This document shows positions 19,301 through 26,949 of a stretch of 51,050 bases of DNA, piece after piece; the first letter of the stretch is position 1; each line of letters starts with the position of its first letter. The DNA is from Leisingera sp. JC1. GTDB taxonomy: Bacteria; Pseudomonadota; Alphaproteobacteria; Rhodobacterales; Rhodobacteraceae. The DNA lies in the NCBI RefSeq assembly GCF_001679925.1, contig NZ_LYUZ01000001.1, positions 166,906-217,955 of the forward strand, in the 5' to 3' direction. Position numbers and translations under genes: made by a program. Below the pieces are notes generated by a model. It was given only the letters and a program-made list of their open reading frames with translations. It did not search any database and was not told the origin of the DNA.

Positions 19301-19817
19301 TAAACCAGGACATGAAAGCCACGTCTGACTGGTGCGGCATCGAGGAGCTGACACAGCCGTGGTCGTCGCCGGCAACAACCAGCACGCCGCCCTTGGCTGA
19401 CGACCCATAGGCGTTGCCATGTTTCAGCGCATCGCCGGAGCGGTCAACCCCCGGCCCTTTGCCGTACCACATGGAAAATACGCCCTCGACCTCGCAATGT
19501 GGGTCCAGGATGGCCTGCTGCGCGCCCAGAACGGCGGTTGCACCCAAGTCTTCATTCACGGCGGGCATGAACTTGATGCGGTTTTCCTGCATCCGCTCCT
19601 TGGCGCGCCAGAATTCCAAATCGACCCCGCCCAGCGGCGAGCCACGGTAGCCGGAGACAAAGCCCGCGGTATCCAGCCCTGCGTCCCGGTCGCGGCGGGC
19701 TTGATCCAGCATCACCCGGGCCAGCGCCTGGGTCCCGGTCAGGAAGACCCGGCCCTTGGTCATGTCGTATCGGTCGTCCAGTTTATAGCTGCGAAAGTCG
19801 TGGCTCAGCTTGGTCAT
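16395..19817 (-). CDS. Indolepyruvate ferredoxin oxidoreductase, fused alpha-beta form
   Basis: A 1140-residue protein joining the TPP-dependent IorA-type half to the gamma-type IorB half. It shows RVFLTGTQALARVMLDQARRD at the front, a TPP-site region around FSGIGCHVMASWMD, ferredoxin-type cysteines CEGCGDCSIESNC plus a second CNKDFSCLNGFC cluster, and the IorB motif VTGVGGTGVVTVGALI. The enzyme oxidatively decarboxylates aryl or branched 2-oxoacids from amino-acid breakdown to acyl-CoA and passes electrons to ferredoxin. I start at ATG 19817, preceded by AAGGA, not at an in-frame ATG 51 bases upstream that adds non-conserved residues. The divergent Lrp/AsnC gene fits amino-acid-responsive control. 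Confidence 0.92.
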   Translation of the reverse strand: MTKLSHDFRSYKLDDRYDMTKGRVFLTGTQALARVMLDQARRDRDAGLDTAGFVSGYRGSPLGGVDLEFWRAKERMQENRIKFMPAVNEDLGATAVLGAQQAILDPHCEVEGVFSMWYGKGPGVDRSGDALKHGNAYGSSAKGGVLVVAGDDHGCVSSSMPHQSDVAFMSWFMPVLNPADVSEYLTFGEYGFALSRYSGTWVGFKAVSETVESARSVELQPDREFIYPELPEYPGGLHIRRADLPSPEIETRIHAKLDAVRAFAEANPIDKRIYDIKDARFGFVSTGKGHLDLMEALRLLGLDEAACRRLGIDIYKVGMVWPLDRTDALKFVKGKQEVLVVEEKRGIIESQFKENFYDWPGSKPEKMVGKYDSQGEPLIPWTGELSPLLLAPIVADRLDKFFPEENLPAKAAALTAEPPKVLNVPGATRTPYFCSGCPHNTSTKLPEGSKAFSGIGCHVMASWMDRETAGYAQMGGEGVPWTVASQFNGNKHVFQNLGEGTWYHSGSLAIRQAVAAGTNITYKILYNDAVAMTGGQPVDGPVSVHGIAQTCRAEGVQRIALISDNIGKFSHGDFPSGTTFHDRAELDTIQRELREIPGVTVLIYEQTCATEKRRRRKRGKMEDPKRFAFINDLVCEGCGDCSIESNCLSVEPKETPFGRKRKINLSTCNKDFSCLNGFCPSFVTVEGATRRKKKPAGLDAAELAAQLPAPDLPSLAEPFDLLVTGVGGTGVVTVGALITMAAHLEGKGSSVLDFTGFAQKFGTVLSYIRLSNAPETLNQVRIDQGGADAVIGCDVVVSSAPKASVHYRPGTKVVLNRAEMPTGDLVLRRDADLMAGVRERTIADAVGPANLSGFNANEAAETMLGDAVLANVMMLGFAWQKGLVPVSAGALDQAVVLNGVAIEKNRLAFAIGRAMAADPRLVEDIYKETPDEGETLHELVQRRATFLTGYQDSEYASRYHETLARFRDALPADAQEQLTAAAARSLFKLMAYKDEFEVARLLTSEKFRHQIEDEFEGDFTVKYHLAPPVLSRRKDSRGRPLKRSFGPWLRPALNLLVKARRLRGTAFNVFGYHEEARLHRDLLTWYEAALNKVAQRYAPGTHETCIDILQAPMEIRGYGPVRLEAARTVRNTADEALLSL

Positions 19818-19847
19818 CGCGGCGGAATCCTTGCGCGGAAGTATGGT

Positions 19848-19966
19848 TTTCGGAAAAGTAATCCACAAAGCCTGAAAAGATTTGCCCGATTAGCTGGTTT
19901 TCCGGTGATTTGTGGTTAAGTTTCCCGTTAATCAGCTCTGAAACGGGGGAAGTGACCGGAAAATGG
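19848..19966. promoter_or_regulatory. Candidate Lrp/AsnC binding region between oxidoreductase and regulator genes
   Basis: This AT-rich divergent region contains two inverted pairs. CCACAAA at 19863-19869 faces TTTGTGG at 19909-19915, and GGTTTTCCGGT near 19897 faces ACCGGAAAA near 19955. AsnC/Lrp proteins bind degenerate, repeated AT-rich sites over such regions. The pairing is visible in the sequence; the assignment to this regulator is inferred from the adjacent gene. Confidence 0.4.
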
Positions 19967-20421
19967 ATCTAAGCGACCGCGACCGCCGTATCTTGACGCT
20001 GCTTCAGGAGGATTCCCGCATATCCAACGCCGATCTCGCAGAGGCCGTAGGCATGTCGCCGTCCGCCCTTTGGCGCCGGGTCAGGGCTTTCGAGGATGCG
20101 GGCATTATTGAACGCTATGGTGCGGTGGTGAATGCGCCAGCAATGGGCCTCGGCTTCCAGGCAATCGTGCATGTCCATCTGACCCGCCATGACCCGGACA
20201 AACTGGTGGAATTCATTCGCGCCGTTGAAACAAACCCATTGGTGCAGGAGTGCTATGCCACAACCGGTCAGGCGGATTATCATCTGCGGGTGCTGGCTCC
20301 AGACTTGGATGTCTACAACCGCTTTCTTGAAACTTTCCTCTTCCGGCTGCCTGCGGTCGCCAGTGCGCAAACCAATGTAGTTCTGCGCACAATCAAACGG
20401 GATATGCCTGTGGTGCCCTGA
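19963..20421 (+). CDS. Lrp/AsnC family transcriptional regulator
   Basis: This 152-residue protein is of standard Lrp/AsnC length. The helix-turn-helix lies at about residues 2-60 (LSDRDRRILTLLQEDSRISNADLAEAVGMSPSALWRRVRAFEDAG). The C-terminal RAM ligand-sensing domain has VQECYATTGQADYHLRVLAPDL. Such proteins form dimers or octamers that sense amino acids and bind upstream of catabolic genes. The gene is divergent from the 2-oxoacid ferredoxin oxidoreductase with 145 bases between the starts, the usual arrangement of a local regulator and its target. Confidence 0.92.
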   Translation: MDLSDRDRRILTLLQEDSRISNADLAEAVGMSPSALWRRVRAFEDAGIIERYGAVVNAPAMGLGFQAIVHVHLTRHDPDKLVEFIRAVETNPLVQECYATTGQADYHLRVLAPDLDVYNRFLETFLFRLPAVASAQTNVVLRTIKRDMPVVP

Positions 20422-20535
20422 CCGGGCCGTCTTTAACACGGCCTTGCTTGCAACAGAGCCAGAGTACTTACCTGTGATTTCTTGGGGATTTCTTTCCCGG
20501 CAGCGTTCCGGGGGGGCTGTTTCAGGATTCGCAGC

Positions 20536-20928
20536 TCAAGTGGCTGCGTACTTCACCCAGGCCCAAGCCATGGCGATATAGGTCAACTGGTGCAGCGCCT
20601 GATCCGATCCCATTGCCTGCCAGAACATTGGCTGCTGAGGGTTAAGTTTGTTGCGTTCGGAAAAGCGGGCTTTGCCGAAATCGATGTGGAAATGCACCAC
20701 CCACTCCAAAACCGCGAGCACGAAGATAAAGCTCAGCGGAGCACCGAACAGCAGAAAAATTACTGCTGAACCGGCGATATGGACACCTGCATGCTGCGCA
20801 CGCCCCATGTGCAAATAAGCGCAGCGGCCAGACAGCATCTTCGGGGTCTGCAGGAAAAAGTCGGCAAACAGGTGTTTGACCTGCAAGGCGCAGAGAAGCA
20901 GCAGCACGGATCCGACATATTCCGGCAA
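20536..20928 (-). CDS. DUF3307 domain membrane protein (TTG start)
   Basis: This is a small membrane protein of 130 residues. The conserved DUF3307 block is ALQVKHLFADFFLQTPKML with HMGRAQHAGVHIAG behind it, then two hydrophobic helices and a histidine-rich WVVHFHIDFGK segment. I choose TTG at 20928 because AGGAGA lies 9 bases upstream and the length then matches the family. The longer frame from ATG 21096 would add 56 non-conserved residues and run to within 20 bases of the divergent ABC-like gene. Function is unknown. The histidines could bind metal, but that is speculation. Confidence 0.72.
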   Translation of the reverse strand: MPEYVGSVLLLLCALQVKHLFADFFLQTPKMLSGRCAYLHMGRAQHAGVHIAGSAVIFLLFGAPLSFIFVLAVLEWVVHFHIDFGKARFSERNKLNPQQPMFWQAMGSDQALHQLTYIAMAWAWVKYAAT

Positions 20929-21100
20929 ACCAATAAGTCTCCTGAAAGTATACTTGGCTGGCACCTTACGGATTTTTTGCCGTCTGGCAAATGTTGCAAC
21001 TGCGGGGTGCCGCAACGGGATTAGGCTGGTTTCTGCCCATTGCCTGCGCCAGCCAAACCGCGCTACCCATAGAGCAGCCTTGCCTGATGCCGCCAATTAC

Positions 21101-21114
21101 GGAGCTTTCCCATA
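21101..21114 (+). promoter_or_regulatory. Shine-Dalgarno GGAG positioned for a possible ATA start codon
   Basis: GGAG at 21101-21104 is followed, after 7 bases, by ATA at 21112-21114, in frame with the ABC-like gene. Reading from ATA gives I-E-R-S-L-F-R-F-I-W-K-Y-S, which looks like the natural N-terminus of this protein family. No ATG, GTG or TTG exists in frame between the upstream stop (21085-21087) and GTG 21166, and GTG 21166 has no visible ribosome binding site. Confidence 0.5.
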
Positions 21115-21165
21115 GAGCGCTCTCTGTTCCGCTTCATCTGGAAATACTCGAAACGCGACCAGCTG

Positions 21166-24120
21166 GTGCTGCTTGTCGTGACCGCGTGCCTGTTTCCGTT
21201 GCTCTACCTGACGCTTGAGCTGCCAAAACGGATCATCAACGACGCGATTGGTGCCGAAAGCTCGACCATCACGGTGCTGGGCCAGAGTTTTGATCAGCTT
21301 ACATTCCTCTGGATTCTCTGCGGTGCCTTTCTGGTATCGGTGCTGTGCCACGGTTTGCTGAAGATGCGGATCAACACCATGAAGGGGGTGCTGGCGGAAC
21401 GGATGCTGCGCCGCTTCAGGTATCAGCTGATCGCCCGTGTCTTGCGCTTCCCGCAGCCTTATTTCGAGCGCGTAAGCCAAGGTGAGCTGGTGTCGATGGT
21501 CACGTCAGAGTCTGAGCCGATGGGCGGGCTGATGGGGGACGCTGTCAGTCAACCGGTGCTGCAAGCCGGGCAGATGCTGACCATCCTGTTTTTTCTGTTC
21601 TTGCAGAACTTCTGGTTCGGAATGGCGGCAATTGCATTGATACCGCTGCAGGGATGGCTGATTCCGATGCTGCAGAGGCAGATCAACCTCCTGAACAAGA
21701 AACGCATCAAACAGGTGCGGTCGCTGGCTACCGAAATCGGTGAAAGCGCGGCCGGTGCTTCGACACTCAGGATAAACGGCGGCTGGCGATACAGGATGGC
21801 GATCATCACGGCCCGGCTCGGGCGGCTTTACGATATCCGCTTCCAGATCTACCAGAAAAAATTCTTTATGAAGTTTCTCAATAACTTCATTACCCAGCTG
21901 ACCCCGTTCTTCTTCTACGCGGTCGGCGGTTACCTGGTTTTGCAGGGCAAGGTTTCGCTCGGGGCGCTGGTTGCCGCGCTGGCCGCGTACAAGGATCTTG
22001 CTTCCCCGTGGAAGGAGCTTCTGGCCTATTACAACCAGACCCAGGACATGAGCTTGCGCTGGGACGTGATCCTGGAACGCTTTGCCCCGCAGGGCATGGT
22101 GAACGAAGAGCTGCTCACGGGAGAGCCAGACGAACTGCAGCACCTGTCCGGAGATGTGGTGCTTGATTCCGTCACCGTGCGCGACACTGATGGCAACCTG
22201 GTGCTGGAGGAATTGAGTGCGACTTTCCCTGCCGGTCAGGTGGTCGGGATCGCGGCTCCGTCCGAAGAAGACCGCAGAGCGCTGGCAGAACTTCTGACGC
22301 GGGAAATTCTGCCGACCTCTGGAACTGTGACCGTGGCAGAGAAGGATCTGAGCGGGCTGCATCAGGCTGTGGTGGCAGCTCGCATAGGCTATGCCACGTC
22401 GCGGCCGGTTCTGTTTCAGGGGTCCTTTGGCGACAATGTGATGATGCCGATGCGGATGCGCCCCCAGGGCGAGCCGCGAAACCAGCAGGAACTGGAGATT
22501 GCCATCCAGGCGGGGAACAGCCCGGATCCATTCGATGCGCCTTGGCTGGATCCCAAGCTGGCCGGGTTTTCCAGCGAGGCAGAACTGAGGGGTTGGTGGC
22601 TGAAAGTAGTGGAGGGCATCGGCTCGGATACAGCCCTGTTCCGGCGCGGCATTGAGCAGCGGTTTGAAGAAGCTGCACACACGGAACTGGCACAGCAGCT
22701 GGTCAGGTTGCGCCCATCGGTTCGTGAGGCGATCGAAAGCGCCGGGCTGGACGTGCATGTGCATTTCCTGGACCCAGAGAGCTACAATCCGGCCCTGCCT
22801 GTTGCTGAAAACCTGCTGTTCGCGGCCTCTCACGAGCAACTGACCGGTGAAATGCTGCATCAGCAAAGAGATTTTCTGGATCAGCTGAAGCAGCTGGGCC
22901 TTGATGAAAGCCTGGTCGCATTGACCCGCGACGTAGTTGAAATGCTGCGGCAGATCTTCGGCGTGGACGGAACCGGCCACCCGCTTTTCCGAAAGCTTGG
23001 TCTGGATGTTGCTGCTTATGAGACCGCGCTGACGCTGGTCGACCGTTCCGGCTCTGCTGAGGCATCTTCGCTTAGCCGGGAAGAGCTGGCGCAGCTGCTG
23101 ATTGTGCCTTTCACCATCTCAGCTGAACAGATCGGGCCGGCGTTTGAAGATAATATGAAGGAGCGAATCCTCGGTTTCCGCCGCAGTCACGGAGACGGCC
23201 TGCTGAAGTCCTTGGGCACAGGCTTTGTGCCCTTTCAGCAGAACGCAATTACACCCAGTCTCACGGTTCTTGAGAATGCGCTGTTCGGTAAGATCTCCGA
23301 TGCAGCCGGCGCCAAGGGCGACGAAGTGCGGAAACTGGTTTCGGACCTGATGGTTCGTGAAGGTTTGCGTGATCAGGTGGTGGAGCTGATCTTCGACATG
23401 CCTATAGCCGTTGGTGGGCAAGGGTTGGCAGCCAGTTTTGCAGAACCTCTTGCCTTCTGCCGAGCTACGATCAAGCGCCCCGACATCCTGATCCTAGACT
23501 CCGCGATGGCGAGTTATGATCTGGAAACCCGCGTTGCAGTGCACAAGAACCTGCGCAAGCTTCTGCCAGGCACGACGCTGATCTATCTGGCCCCCGGGTT
23601 TCAGAGCCCGGACGTCTTTGATGTCTATTTTGAGTTGCGCCAAGGCAGGCTGGTCAGTGATGAGGCTCAGGCCGAGGCTGCCGAAGACGGCGCGGCCAGC
23701 CAGGACCTGGCGCGCAAGCTTCGTGCTCTCGAACAGACAGAGCTTTTCTCCGGCTTGAACCGCCGGCAGTTGCGCCTCTTGGCTTTTGGTGCGCGCTGGT
23801 ACGATGCCAAGGCGGGCGAAGTGGTTTTCCTCAAGGACGATGAGGCCTCAGACGGTGCTTACATGATTCTGTCGGGGGAGGCGGATCTTCTGCTGCCGCA
23901 GGAAGGGAGTGAAGACCGGTTGATTGCGCAAGTCGGGCCAGGCCGGCTGGTCGGGGAACTGGGACTGATCCGCCAGGAACCGCGTGCACTCAGCATGGTT
24001 GCTGCCAGCGATTTGCGGTGCCTGCGGATCGGTGAAGAGGAGTTCCTAGCAGTTGTCGAAAACGACGCTTCGACGGCCTTCAAGCTTCTGCAGGTGGTGG
24101 CTGGTTATGTGTCCAACTGA
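21166..24120 (+). CDS. ABC-transporter-like membrane protein with degenerate ATPase and C-terminal cyclic-nucleotide-binding domain
   Basis: At least 984 residues (about 1002 if the ATA at 21112 is the start). The exporter-type membrane domain comes first (about residues 1-310). The nucleotide-binding domain is degenerate. Walker A reads GIAAPSEEDRRAL near residue 360, with no GK[ST]. The signature loop reads AVGGQGLAASFAEP, Walker B reads DILILDSAMASYD with serine in place of the catalytic glutamate, and no switch histidine is visible. About 250 extra residues separate the two halves of the domain. A Crp-type cyclic-nucleotide-binding fold (ELFSGLNRRQLRLLAFGARW onward, about residues 855-975) ends the protein. 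It probably cannot hydrolyse ATP like a normal ABC protein and may be a membrane sensor or scaffold. A fumarylacetoacetate hydrolase gene follows 27 bases later. Confidence 0.82.
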   Translation: MLLVVTACLFPLLYLTLELPKRIINDAIGAESSTITVLGQSFDQLTFLWILCGAFLVSVLCHGLLKMRINTMKGVLAERMLRRFRYQLIARVLRFPQPYFERVSQGELVSMVTSESEPMGGLMGDAVSQPVLQAGQMLTILFFLFLQNFWFGMAAIALIPLQGWLIPMLQRQINLLNKKRIKQVRSLATEIGESAAGASTLRINGGWRYRMAIITARLGRLYDIRFQIYQKKFFMKFLNNFITQLTPFFFYAVGGYLVLQGKVSLGALVAALAAYKDLASPWKELLAYYNQTQDMSLRWDVILERFAPQGMVNEELLTGEPDELQHLSGDVVLDSVTVRDTDGNLVLEELSATFPAGQVVGIAAPSEEDRRALAELLTREILPTSGTVTVAEKDLSGLHQAVVAARIGYATSRPVLFQGSFGDNVMMPMRMRPQGEPRNQQELEIAIQAGNSPDPFDAPWLDPKLAGFSSEAELRGWWLKVVEGIGSDTALFRRGIEQRFEEAAHTELAQQLVRLRPSVREAIESAGLDVHVHFLDPESYNPALPVAENLLFAASHEQLTGEMLHQQRDFLDQLKQLGLDESLVALTRDVVEMLRQIFGVDGTGHPLFRKLGLDVAAYETALTLVDRSGSAEASSLSREELAQLLIVPFTISAEQIGPAFEDNMKERILGFRRSHGDGLLKSLGTGFVPFQQNAITPSLTVLENALFGKISDAAGAKGDEVRKLVSDLMVREGLRDQVVELIFDMPIAVGGQGLAASFAEPLAFCRATIKRPDILILDSAMASYDLETRVAVHKNLRKLLPGTTLIYLAPGFQSPDVFDVYFELRQGRLVSDEAQAEAAEDGAASQDLARKLRALEQTELFSGLNRRQLRLLAFGARWYDAKAGEVVFLKDDEASDGAYMILSGEADLLLPQEGSEDRLIAQVGPGRLVGELGLIRQEPRALSMVAASDLRCLRIGEEEFLAVVENDASTAFKLLQVVAGYVSN

Positions 24121-24147
24121 TCCGGTGACCTTACGGGAGAAAGTGAA

Positions 24148-24999
24148 ATGAAACTGCTTCGATACCGCTTGGGCTCAGAGGTGCTCCCGGGTCTGTTGGA
24201 CAGTTCGGGTGCGATCCGGGACTTGTCCGCCCATGTGCCGGATATTGCAGGAGAGGCTCTAAGCGAAAGCGCGCTGGCCCGGTTGGCCGCCCTGGACCCC
24301 ATGACTTTGCCCCTGGTGGCGGGAAAACCAGACCTCGCCCCCTGTGTCGGACAGCCTGGAAAGTTTCTCGGCATCGGCTTGAACTACACTGATCATGCCG
24401 AAGAAATGGGGATGGCTCTTCCAGAGCACCCGATCCTGTTCCTCAAGGCAACATCGTCGATATGCGGGCCGGACGATGACGTTGTCCTGCCCCGCGGCTC
24501 TGTCGCAACTGACTGGGAGGTTGAGCTGGGCGTGGTAATCGGCACCAAGGCGAAATACGTGACCGAGGCTGAAGCGCTCGACCATGTCGCAGGTTATTGC
24601 GTGATCAACGACGTGTCGGAAAGAGACTTTCAGACCAAACTGACAGGGCAATGGACCAAGGGTAAAAGCTGCGACACTTTCGGGCCGGCCGGGCCTTGGC
24701 TTGTGACAAGGGATGAAGTGCCGGATCCGCAAAACCTTTGGCTGACCTGTGATGTGAATGGCACTCGGCGGCAGACGGGCAATACCAGTAGAATGGTGTT
24801 TTCAGTTGCGCAGATCATTTCACATCTGAGCCAGCTGATGACGCTGTACCCCGGTGACGTGATTGCAACCGGAACCCCGCCGGGGGTCGGAATGGGGGCC
24901 AAGCCTGAACCGGTTTATCTAGAGGCCGGCGATGTGATGCGCCTGGAAATTGAAGGTCTTGGGGTGCAGACACAGGAAGTCAGGGCAGAAGACGTATAG
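24148..24999 (+). CDS. Fumarylacetoacetate hydrolase family protein
   Basis: A 283-residue protein with the FAH fold, which hydrolyses or decarboxylates diketo- and oxo-acids with a bound divalent metal. The block FLGIGLNYTDHAEEMG begins the catalytic domain. Metal ligands are the glutamates in DWEVELGVVIG and the aspartate in VINDVSERDFQ. GDVIATGTPPGVGMG near the end is the family signature. A GGGAG ribosome binding site precedes the ATG. Possible substrates include acylpyruvates, oxaloacetate or aromatic ring-cleavage products; the family is too broad to choose. It may share a transcript with the ABC-like gene ahead of it. Confidence 0.9.
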   Translation: MKLLRYRLGSEVLPGLLDSSGAIRDLSAHVPDIAGEALSESALARLAALDPMTLPLVAGKPDLAPCVGQPGKFLGIGLNYTDHAEEMGMALPEHPILFLKATSSICGPDDDVVLPRGSVATDWEVELGVVIGTKAKYVTEAEALDHVAGYCVINDVSERDFQTKLTGQWTKGKSCDTFGPAGPWLVTRDEVPDPQNLWLTCDVNGTRRQTGNTSRMVFSVAQIISHLSQLMTLYPGDVIATGTPPGVGMGAKPEPVYLEAGDVMRLEIEGLGVQTQEVRAEDV

Positions 25000-25160
25000 C
25001 CAAGTGTGCGGCTGTTCCCGCCCGCTTCCTTGCGGCAGAAACGTCAAAGGCGGACAGCCTCTGCCGGCGGTAATAGTGTGGTGCAAACCAGGCCCTCATG
25101 ATGGAACTGTTCTTCAATCCCCTGTCCTGCAGGGCGTCAGTACGACAGGGGCGGGGGCTC

Positions 25161-25487
25161 TCACCCGCCATCGCAGAACTGTTTGTGCAATAGAGCAATT
25201 ATCTCTTCCGTGTTGCCGTTGTTCAGAGAATAGAACACGGCTTTGCCATCGCGCCGGGCTACCACGAGCCCATCCTCCCGCAGCCGGGCCAGCATTTGGC
25301 TCACCGCTGCTTGGCGCAGGTCCAAAAGTTTTTCCAGTTCGCTGACTGATTTTTCCCCGGCGCTCAGATGGCAAAGGATCATAAGCCTGCCTTCATGCGC
25401 GAGAGTTTTCAGGAAAGCTGTTGCGGCTGCAGCACTTTGCTGCATGGTGGCTTCCGGCGGGTTGCCGTCACTCTTTGACGGTGGCAC
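25161..25487 (-). CDS. ArsR-family repressor, probable persulfide sensor (SqrR/BigR type)
   Basis: The protein has 108 residues with an ArsR winged helix (ILCHLSAGEKSVSELEKLLDLRQAAVSQMLARLREDGLV). Only two cysteines are visible, Cys39 in ILCHL and Cys105 in KQFCDGG. Their spacing of 66 residues equals that of the cysteine pair joined by a polysulfide bridge in Rhodobacter SqrR (41 and 107) and plant-pathogen BigR. It lacks the metal-site cysteines of ArsR proper. It is thus likely to release DNA in response to sulfide or reactive sulfur species. No sulfide quinone reductase or sulfur transferase gene lies next to it here, so its target is not evident. Confidence 0.8.
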   Translation of the reverse strand: MPPSKSDGNPPEATMQQSAAAATAFLKTLAHEGRLMILCHLSAGEKSVSELEKLLDLRQAAVSQMLARLREDGLVVARRDGKAVFYSLNNGNTEEIIALLHKQFCDGG

Positions 25488-25718
25488 TGCTTCATTTCCT
25501 GCTGTTTTCTCACAACTTGCCTTCCAATGGCGACGGGGTCATCCGGCAGTTGAGTTTTACTCCGGTATCGGCGGAGAGCCACCGGTGAAGGGCCGGCCAT
25601 GAGCGTAGTCGCGCCTGCAAAAGCCAAATCCAATGTGAACGGCAAAGTGGCCATTGGCAGGTGGCGAATAAACGCACACAGTGCGGCCGAGGATTTCTAA
25701 GACCTTCCTCGCACCAAC

Positions 25719-26825
25719 TCAGTGTGCTGTACTGCTCCGGTCGAAAACGATGACGTTTCGCTTGGCGCTTCCTGACTTGGTGTCAGCGATGGCCTCGTTG
25801 ATCTGCTCCAGAGACCAGCGCCCTGAGATCAGCTCATCCAGCTTCAGGCGCCCCTGCTGATACAAATCCACGATCCAGGGAATGTCCCGCTGGATCACGG
25901 TGTCGCCCATTTTGGAGCCGGTCAGACCCTGGCCTAGGGCAGCCAGAACAACTGGTTCGTATGCGGCCTTTGCACCCGAATGCGGCATGCCAATCAGGAC
26001 AGCCTTGCCTCCGCGTGCCAAATAGCGCAGCGCCTGATCATAGGCAGGAATGGCGCCAACTGTAACCAGGACAGCATCAGCGCCGCGTCCGCCAAGTGCC
26101 TCCTGGGCGGCTTTCCAGGGTTTCGCATCAGTTGCGAGAACCCCGTGGGTGGCGCCAAACACCTTGGCGATCTCCAGTTTCTCTGGGCTCATGTCAATGG
26201 CGACGATGCGGCGGGCGCCAGCAATCCGGGACCCCTGAATGGCATTGAGGCCTATACCGCCCGCGCCGATGACCACCACGTCCTGGCCTGCACGCAGCCG
26301 GGCCGCGTTGACTGCCGCCCCCACACCGGTGATCACCCCGCACGAGATCAGCGCCGCCGCGTCCTTGCCGATTTCTGCGGGGATCTTCACGATCTGACGC
26401 TGGTCCACCACCACTTTCTCGGCAAAGGCGCCGCAAGCCATCGCTTGGTCCAGCGGTTCGCCGCTGGCCGTCTTCAACGGACCGTTGACTGTGTCATAGG
26501 GCGTTTCGCAAATCACCGGCCTGCCGCTCGCGCATGACGGGCAGGTGCCGCAGCTGCGGATCAATGTGACCACTACGGAATCGCCAGCGCTGAAACCTTG
26601 CACGCCTGTGCCGACCCCGGTGATCACCCCGGCGGCCTCGTGGCCGTAAACCGCAGGCAGATGCCCGCCCCAGGCGCCTTCGGCAAAGGAAATGTCGCTG
26701 TGGCAGATTGCAACCGCGTCCAGCGTGACCTCGACTTCACCCGTGCCGGGCGGCGCCAGCTGCACGTCCTCGATGACCAGCGGGGTGCCGAATTCATGGC
26801 AGACAGCGGCTTTGATGGTTTGCAT
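25719..26825 (-). CDS. Zinc-dependent alcohol dehydrogenase family protein
   Basis: This is a 368-residue MDR-superfamily oxidoreductase. Catalytic zinc ligands are Cys41 (AICHSD) and His62-Glu63 (YGHEAAG). The structural zinc loop is intact with Cys92, Cys95, Cys98 and Cys106. The NAD(P) Rossmann loop is VVVIGAGGIGLNAIQG. The length and glycine-rich SSCGV-like segment (ISCGVITGVGA) place it near class III alcohol dehydrogenases. The reaction is oxidation of an alcohol, or reduction of an aldehyde, with NAD. GGGGAG precedes the ATG. It is separated from pcaB by about 120 bases and may be independently transcribed. Confidence 0.88.
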   Translation of the reverse strand: MQTIKAAVCHEFGTPLVIEDVQLAPPGTGEVEVTLDAVAICHSDISFAEGAWGGHLPAVYGHEAAGVITGVGTGVQGFSAGDSVVVTLIRSCGTCPSCASGRPVICETPYDTVNGPLKTASGEPLDQAMACGAFAEKVVVDQRQIVKIPAEIGKDAAALISCGVITGVGAAVNAARLRAGQDVVVIGAGGIGLNAIQGSRIAGARRIVAIDMSPEKLEIAKVFGATHGVLATDAKPWKAAQEALGGRGADAVLVTVGAIPAYDQALRYLARGGKAVLIGMPHSGAKAAYEPVVLAALGQGLTGSKMGDTVIQRDIPWIVDLYQQGRLKLDELISGRWSLEQINEAIADTKSGSAKRNVIVFDRSSTAH

Positions 26826-26949
26826 GATTGTTCTCCCCGTTTGCAGTCAGGGTGACGCGCCGGGGTTTTTGCATCAAGCGGGAATGCGCAGGGCGGGACG
26901 CGTTGTAACGTCACGGAAGTCGCCCTGCACGCTGCCAGACGCGACCCTG

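Noticed and set aside
20929-21096. Longer DUF3307 protein from ATG 21096
   Set aside because: The extension is unconserved and comes within 20 bases of the divergent gene; TTG 20928 has an AGGAGA site 9 bases upstream and gives family length.
21505-22980. 491-codon antisense frame inside the ABC-like gene
   Set aside because: The plus-strand frame has intact family features across the same DNA; the antisense product is rich in His, Gln and Arg with no motif.
25161-26825. Arsenic resistance role for the ArsR gene
   Set aside because: No arsenic genes are near, and the cysteine pair fits persulfide sensing, not the ArsR metal site.
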